From NCBI GenBank assembly GCA_964476705.1, contig CAYZBM010000079.1, positions 1-8,618 on the forward strand: a stretch of DNA of 8,618 nt, read 5' to 3'. Made by a program: the position numbers and the translations under genes. Positions 5,430-8,618 of this stretch are shown here, piece by piece. Origin of the DNA: CAYZBM01 sp964476705 (GTDB taxonomy: Bacteria > Pseudomonadota > Alphaproteobacteria > Rickettsiales > UBA6187). The notes under the pieces are model-generated. The model was not told where the DNA came from. It worked only from the letters and a program-made list of their open reading frames with translations, and made no database searches. How positions within the stretch are numbered: position 1 is the stretch's first letter; the number at the start of each line of letters is the position of its first letter.

Positions 5430-6567
5430 ATGAAAAATGAAGAACACTGGCTAATACAGCCAGTCACAGATAAAGCTTACGAGAGTCAGAAAGAAGTTTT
5501 TAAGGTCAAGACTTCAATTTTTAGACGTAATGATATTTATGTTACGGTTTATAATCCGCAGGTGCCTGGCGACCATAAATTGCATGAAGATTTGGCGTAC
5601 CTTTCTTCGGGCTGGACAGAGAGAAAGTTAGAGCCTTTGGCAAAGGCCGCTGCTGATAATGGTATGAATTCAGCTTGTTTTGACCACCCTAGAAATGGTT
5701 TTGTTAGAGATTTAGGTCGTCTTCTAGTAACTAGTCCCTTGCTTATACGTAACTGGCGTCAGTTTTCGCACGCTATTTTAGAGGAAAAAGATATTGCACA
5801 TGCAGAAGCAATTATGATGGATATGATTTCCGATAAAGTAGATGACAAAACCGAACAAAAAAAATTGGTAGAAGGGGCAATTAATGCAGGTAAGGCACGT
5901 GTTGAAAATGTTTCGGTAGTTTTGAGTAGCTTGGCCGATCAGGGATATCGTGTTCATGCCCTTGGTCATTCTTTAGGCGGAATCGATTGCACGCTAGCAG
6001 CTTGTCAGAATCCAGGCGCAATTCAGTCATTTACATTGGCTGGTTCGGGCGGGCTTATAAGTGCAGATACGGTAAATGAAATAGTACCTCGGATAATAAA
6101 AACAGTCGTGCACGAGCGCACTGAACTGATAAATAATCCACTTGAGCTAGCTAGGATGGTAGTAAATACAGTTGTATTTGTGAGTCAAAACCCTGCTCTA
6201 ATATTGAACGAAGGCAGTTTTGCAGCGACAAGTAGGTTAGAAAGTAGTTTATGGAAACTGGCAGATGATTATAAAAAACCAGGTATTTTAATTANNNNNN
6301 NNNNCTGAAGAGAAAGTTCTAAACAGTGTTGGTGAAGTACCTTTTTCTGAAATAGTACGGCTAGAGGCTGGGCATAACATGACGCTACACCAACGAAAAA
6401 TAATTGCCAATATTTTAGGCAATATAGCACTTGATTTGCACAATACAACGTCAGGACAGCTTGAAGTAAACTTACATAATCTAAGACATGTACGAGCCGA
6501 CAAACGGCCTGATGGCAGGTTGACAATGGCAGACGTTGAACAAGATTTGCTAAAAAGAAATAATTAG
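5430..6567 (+). CDS. Alpha/beta hydrolase, split only by a scaffold gap
   Basis: Serine hydrolase of the alpha/beta fold. The N-terminal part has the core strand and helix LEPLAKAAADNGMNSACFDHPRNG (about 71-95 in pieces), a predicted helical lid at 105-165, and the nucleophile elbow GHSLGG at 179-184 with Ser181. After the gap the frame starting at 6307 reads EEKVLNSVG..., then LEAGHNMTLH with the expected catalytic His, and runs to TAG at 6565-6567. The catalytic acid normally follows the strand written here as KKPGILI, which ends at the gap, so it is probably among the missing bases. With exactly 10 Ns the two halves are in different frames and a false TGA appears at 6306-6308. A missing length divisible by three restores one protein of about 380 residues or more. 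The substrate (ester, lipid or other) is unknown. Confidence 0.8.
6295..6304. other. Scaffold gap of 10 N, wrong length
   Basis: The placeholder lies inside the hydrolase gene and shifts the frame by one. Unlike the first gap, the edges (ending AATTA, beginning CTGAA) share no overlap, so real bases are missing. The true number should be a multiple of three. Confidence 0.8.
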
Positions 6568-6800
6568 CCAATTTTAATAATTAGTTTTTTAGTTAACTGA
6601 CATCGTTTATTTATTTCGGGAATTCTCATCCTAAGTTCTGTTGCCAATATACCATTGGGTACGCTTAAAAAAATTTTATCATCACTAATACTTATCTTTG
6701 CTTCGAAATTATATTGATCATGGCAAAAATTTTTCAAGGCTGTAATTTCAGTTGGCTCATCTAAGTTTTTTAATATTAGTAGGTCTTTTAAGCTATCCAT
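6564..6800 (-). CDS. Small protein, possibly DUF721/DciA-like
   Basis: 78 residues. The C-terminal part (about residues 32-78: ISISDDKIFLSVPNGILA, then TELRMRIPEINKR and KKLIIKIG) has the shape of DUF721/DciA proteins: a short strand pair, 'ss.la.eLr....ei...l', then a final strand. DciA helps load the replicative DnaB-type helicase in many bacteria. This is recognition by pattern only; the protein is shorter than typical members (about 100-170 residues), and no conserved catalytic motif can confirm it. The ATG at 6800 is the first in frame, with a TATAAT 10 nt upstream and no Shine-Dalgarno. The stop overlaps the convergent hydrolase stop by 4 nt (6564-6567). Being so compact and having its own promoter makes it likely to be a real gene. 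Confidence 0.65.
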   Translation of the reverse strand: MDSLKDLLILKNLDEPTEITALKNFCHDQYNFEAKISISDDKIFLSVPNGILATELRMRIPEINKRCQLTKKLIIKIG

Positions 6801-6810
6801 TAACTATAAG

Positions 6811-6837
6811 ATTATACATAAATGAAGATGATTACAA
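6811..6837 (-). promoter_or_regulatory. Candidate promoter of the DUF721-like gene
   Basis: On the minus strand: TTGTAA (6837-6832), 15 nt, perfect TATAAT (6816-6811), then 10 nt to the ATG at 6800. The predicted leader is only about 4 nt. This promoter diverges from the one at 6861 for the gene at 6989. Confidence 0.5.
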
Positions 6838-6860
6838 ATAAGCTAACTTATAATTGAGTA

Positions 6861-6892
6861 TTGACAAAAAAGCAAATACAGTGTAGTATAAA
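6861..6892 (+). promoter_or_regulatory. Distal candidate promoter of the gene at 6989
   Basis: Perfect TTGACA (6861-6866). At 17 nt spacing the -10 is TAGTAT (6884-6889), and TATAAA (6887-6892) follows at 20 nt. Use of this promoter would give an untranslated leader of about 90-95 nt that includes the hairpin at 6935-6966. Confidence 0.5.
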
Positions 6893-6934
6893 GTCATATA
6901 CTAAAATATAAAAATAGGAATATAAAAAACATAA

Positions 6935-6966
6935 ACTCAAAGAAGTTTACTTCGCTTCTTATGAGT
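6935..6966 (+). promoter_or_regulatory. Stem-loop in the leader of the gene at 6989
   Basis: ACTCAAAGAAG (6935-6945) pairs with CTTCTT-A-TGAGT (6955-6966): eleven base pairs with one bulged A and a 9-nt loop. A competing smaller hairpin, GAAG-TTTA-CTTC (6942-6953), shares the left arm. No T-run follows, so it is not an intrinsic terminator. It could be an RNA control element, or a DNA operator next to the proximal -10 box. Confidence 0.5.
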
Positions 6967-6976
6967 GAAAGTAGCG

Positions 6977-6982
6977 TATAAA
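6977..6982 (+). promoter_or_regulatory. Proximal -10 box, leaderless start of the gene at 6989
   Basis: TATAAA ends 6 nt before the ATG at 6989, placing the transcription start on the start codon. No convincing -35 exists 16-18 nt upstream, where the right arm of the inverted repeat lies, so this promoter may need an activator or may not be used. Confidence 0.4.
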
Positions 6983-6988
6983 TAAACT

Positions 6989-7624
6989 ATGAGAAGTCAT
7001 GATAATTATGATTGGGGTGCTGGCACGGGAATCCCTGATGCTTCTAGTGCTTCGGCCGCTACTGGCTGGGAAAACTTGTATGATTGGGGCCCAGTTCCAA
7101 GCTGGGATGAAGAACCTGTTGAAGATTATAGTTCCAGGGGCGATCCTGGAGAAGCTTTACGTGGCGTGCAGGAATATGGCCAAGACTACGGTATACCAGA
7201 GGATGGCTCCAGTTTAGGAAACTGGGGAGATTCAGAGTCGGGTCGCGGGCGAGGTAGAAGTGCTGTTAGAAGAGTTGTTGAAGCGATTAAGGGTAAATTA
7301 GGCAGCAAAGAAGTTCAAGATATGGCCAAAGGCATTGCCGTAGATTATGCTCAGGTGGCTTTTAGGGGTGCTTTAGATGGCTCTGGCATTACTAAAGATG
7401 GTCGAATTAGGAAAAGAGGAGTCTTAAAAGCTATCTTTATGCCCAAGAGAACTGCAAGAAAGGCTGCATTTGGCGCAACTGGAGAAGTAACCAGCAAAGC
7501 GCGAAATGATACTGCACATCTATCAAGGCAAGCTAAGGAAATGCTGACTGAAGAGGGTAATCGTAGGGCTGGTCCCTTAGGCGGTCTTGCAATGCGTGGA
7601 TTAATTAAATTGTCACCCATTTAG
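6989..7624 (+). CDS. Unknown protein with acidic Trp/Gly-rich head and basic body
   Basis: 211 residues matching no family I know. Residues 1-85 are acidic, low in complexity and probably disordered, rich in Gly, Asp, Glu, Ser, Tyr and Trp. They repeat YDWG at 7-10 and 31-34, with a related NWG at 78-80. A short GRGRGR linker (85-90) leads to a basic body at 91-211 with predicted helices (SAVRRVVEAIKGKLG, then VQDMAKGIAVDYAQVAFRGAL), the basic stretch DGRIRKRGVLKAIFMPKRTARKAA in two pieces (137-160), and a tail rich in Arg, Gly and Ala. There is no signal peptide or membrane segment. The basic body suggests contact with nucleic acid or membrane surfaces, but this is inference. The start is ATG at 6989 without a Shine-Dalgarno. 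The frame has ordinary codon use and no inner stops over 636 nt, so it is very likely coding. Confidence 0.75.
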   Translation: MRSHDNYDWGAGTGIPDASSASAATGWENLYDWGPVPSWDEEPVEDYSSRGDPGEALRGVQEYGQDYGIPEDGSSLGNWGDSESGRGRGRSAVRRVVEAIKGKLGSKEVQDMAKGIAVDYAQVAFRGALDGSGITKDGRIRKRGVLKAIFMPKRTARKAAFGATGEVTSKARNDTAHLSRQAKEMLTEEGNRRAGPLGGLAMRGLIKLSPI

Positions 7625-7697
7625 CAAGAGCACTCTTTAAGATACTCTTGGTTTGGACTACCGTCATTCCTTAGCCTTGTGTGTTTTTTCTAAAACC

Positions 7698-7703
7698 TAT
7701 AAC
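7698..7703 (+). promoter_or_regulatory. Candidate -10 box of mutM
   Basis: TATAAC lies 11 nt before the ATG at 7715. TTGTGT at 7677-7682 would be a -35 at 15 nt spacing. No Shine-Dalgarno is present. The 7625-7697 gap also holds CAAGAG/CTCTTG (7625-7630, 7645-7650) without a T-run. Confidence 0.35.
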
Positions 7704-7714
7704 CTAGTTGTAGC

Positions 7715-8587
7715 ATGCCGGAGTTGCCTGAAGTAGAAACTGTTGTTAGGGGCTTGAATAAGCTTATTGTTGGTAAAACGATAAGCTCTGTTTTTAGTGA
7801 TAACATAAAAAGTTTTCCAGTAGATACGCATGATAGAAAAACGTCTATTATTGGGTCTAAAATATTACATGTTAGGCGCCGGGCAAAAATTATCATTATT
7901 AATTTAAGTTCTGGCTATAGCTTAATGGGCCATTTAAAAATGACTGGCCAAATGATATATAGAGGTGATGTCTCCTGGGGGGCAGGACATCCAAATAATA
8001 GTTTGGTAGATGAATTGCCAGATAAATCGACCCGAATTATTTTTGAATTTACAGACGGTACCAAGTTGTTCTTTAACGATCAGCGAAAATTTGGCTGGGT
8101 TAAACTATTTGAAACTAACAGCATTAACCATTTACCAAGTATTATCAAACTAGGCCCTGAACCATTAGAAAAAGATTTTACAGAAAAAATATTTATCAAT
8201 AATGTACTCAGGCGAAAGAATAGCAATATTAAGGCCGTACTATTGGACCAGACTGTTATTAGCGGGATAGGTAATATTTATGCAGATGAAGTTTTGTTCA
8301 CGTCGAAAATACATCCTGAAAGTCGAGTCATTGATATACCGACTGCAAAACTAAAGGCAATAAGAGATAATATCGTTAAAAAACTACAAATGAGTATCGA
8401 TAAAGGGGGTTCAACAAGCAAAAACTATGTGAATGCCGAAGGCAAAAGAGGTAGCTACCTAGACTTTGCCAACGTTTATGGAAGGGCTGGCTTGGTCTGT
8501 AATGTTTGTGGCGCCGAAATATCTAAATTAAAAGTAGCTGGTAGGGGCACTCATGTTTGCACAAAATGCCAAAGAAAGTATTCTTAA
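7715..8587 (+). CDS. mutM: Formamidopyrimidine-DNA glycosylase
   Basis: Bifunctional base-excision enzyme that removes 8-oxoguanine and formamidopyrimidines from DNA and cleaves the abasic site by beta/delta elimination. At 290 residues it is slightly longer than usual (about 270). The N-terminus MPELPEVETVVRGL provides the catalytic Pro2 (Pro1 once Met is removed) and Glu3. Lys58 (RRRAK) is the conserved catalytic lysine. GHLKMTGQM (72-80) and NDQRKFGW (121-128, Arg124) are lesion-flip filler segments. The helix-two-turn-helix is seen as DQTVISGIGNIYADEV (178-193). The zinc finger uses Cys262, Cys265, Cys282 and Cys285, with Arg277 in GRGTH contacting DNA. All key residues are intact, so it should be active. 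The start is fixed by the need for Pro at position 2. The next frame begins 5 nt after the stop, so mutM probably heads or sits in an operon. Confidence 0.97.
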   Translation: MPELPEVETVVRGLNKLIVGKTISSVFSDNIKSFPVDTHDRKTSIIGSKILHVRRRAKIIIINLSSGYSLMGHLKMTGQMIYRGDVSWGAGHPNNSLVDELPDKSTRIIFEFTDGTKLFFNDQRKFGWVKLFETNSINHLPSIIKLGPEPLEKDFTEKIFINNVLRRKNSNIKAVLLDQTVISGIGNIYADEVLFTSKIHPESRVIDIPTAKLKAIRDNIVKKLQMSIDKGGSTSKNYVNAEGKRGSYLDFANVYGRAGLVCNVCGAEISKLKVAGRGTHVCTKCQRKYS

Positions 8588-8592
8588 GTAAG

Positions 8593-8618
8593 ATGATATA
8601 TGTATTCAGCGGTGACAA
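8593..8618 (+). CDS. Start of a further gene, perhaps DNA polymerase III delta subunit; 3' part outside window
   Basis: ATG at 8593, 5 nt after the mutM stop, opens a frame reading MIYVFSGD before the window ends. Delta subunits of the clamp loader (HolA) often begin with this kind of strand and glycine turn (MIYxxxG). Eight residues cannot prove it. Confidence 0.25.

Noticed and set aside
6379..6567. A separate 62-codon gene starting at ATG 6379
   Set aside because: The same frame is open back to the N-run and carries hydrolase sequence before this ATG, so it is the tail of the interrupted gene.
6269..6571. Minus-strand frames crossing the second N-run
   Set aside because: They run opposite the C-terminal half of the alpha/beta hydrolase, whose GHN motif shows the plus strand is coding, and they rely on translated Ns.
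7351..7620. Open minus-strand frame of 89 codons opposite the gene at 6989
   Set aside because: Antisense shadow without promoter or ribosome-binding site; the plus-strand frame is longer and has its own upstream signals.
7625..7650. CAAGAG/CTCTTG inverted repeat as terminator after the gene at 6989
   Set aside because: Six base pairs with a 14-nt loop and no following T-run; too weak to call.
1..8618. CRISPR array, insertion sequence or prophage
   Set aside because: No spaced direct repeats, no transposase, integrase or phage structural gene, and no terminal inverted repeats were seen.

Overview
The window looks like chromosomal DNA from a small-genome bacterium of the Patescibacteria (CPR) type, most plausibly Saccharibacteria-like. 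The signs are A+T-rich sequence, short densely packed genes, weak or absent Shine-Dalgarno sites, several -10 boxes lying almost on the start codon, a membrane-anchored extracytoplasmic protein of no recognised family, and a standard genetic code (TGA is used as a stop at 4807-4809). The lineage is inference; no rRNA or marker gene is present. Two 10-N runs (1487-1496 and 6295-6304) show this is a scaffolded draft assembly.

Layout. Positions 1-2636 hold three GNAT-fold proteins and an RNase HI. A GNAT gene cut by the left edge is followed by rnhA. A larger GNAT-containing protein on the minus strand converges on rnhA, and a complete GNAT (2100-2636) follows that is a clear paralogue of the first. 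Positions 2637-2970 have no large gene but contain a small G+C-richer ORF (56 codons) of doubtful status. Next come a membrane-anchored protein of unknown function (2971-3561) and dUTPase (3599-4033). A Nudix hydrolase and a HAD-like protein (4231-5384) overlap by 4 nt and are probably translationally coupled. An alpha/beta hydrolase (5430-6567) is broken on paper by the second N-run. A 78-residue protein on the minus strand, possibly related to DUF721/DciA, overlaps its tail. An unknown protein with an acidic Trp/Gly-rich head and a basic body (6989-7624) lies behind an elaborate upstream region. mutM/fpg (7715-8587) and the first codons of another gene, possibly holA, end the window.

Function. 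Several genes fit nucleic-acid and nucleotide-pool upkeep: dUTPase removes dUTP, MutM removes oxidised purines, RNase HI removes RNA from hybrids, and the Nudix and HAD proteins may clear phosphorylated metabolites. The GNATs may modify proteins or small molecules. I see no CRISPR array, transposase, tRNA or rRNA gene. I did not find a convincing new multi-gene system. The best leads are the unknown protein at 6989-7624 with its 5' hairpin and two candidate promoters, the orphan island at 2738-2908, and the HAD protein with an altered catalytic motif. Both N-runs look like assembly artefacts rather than real gene breaks.
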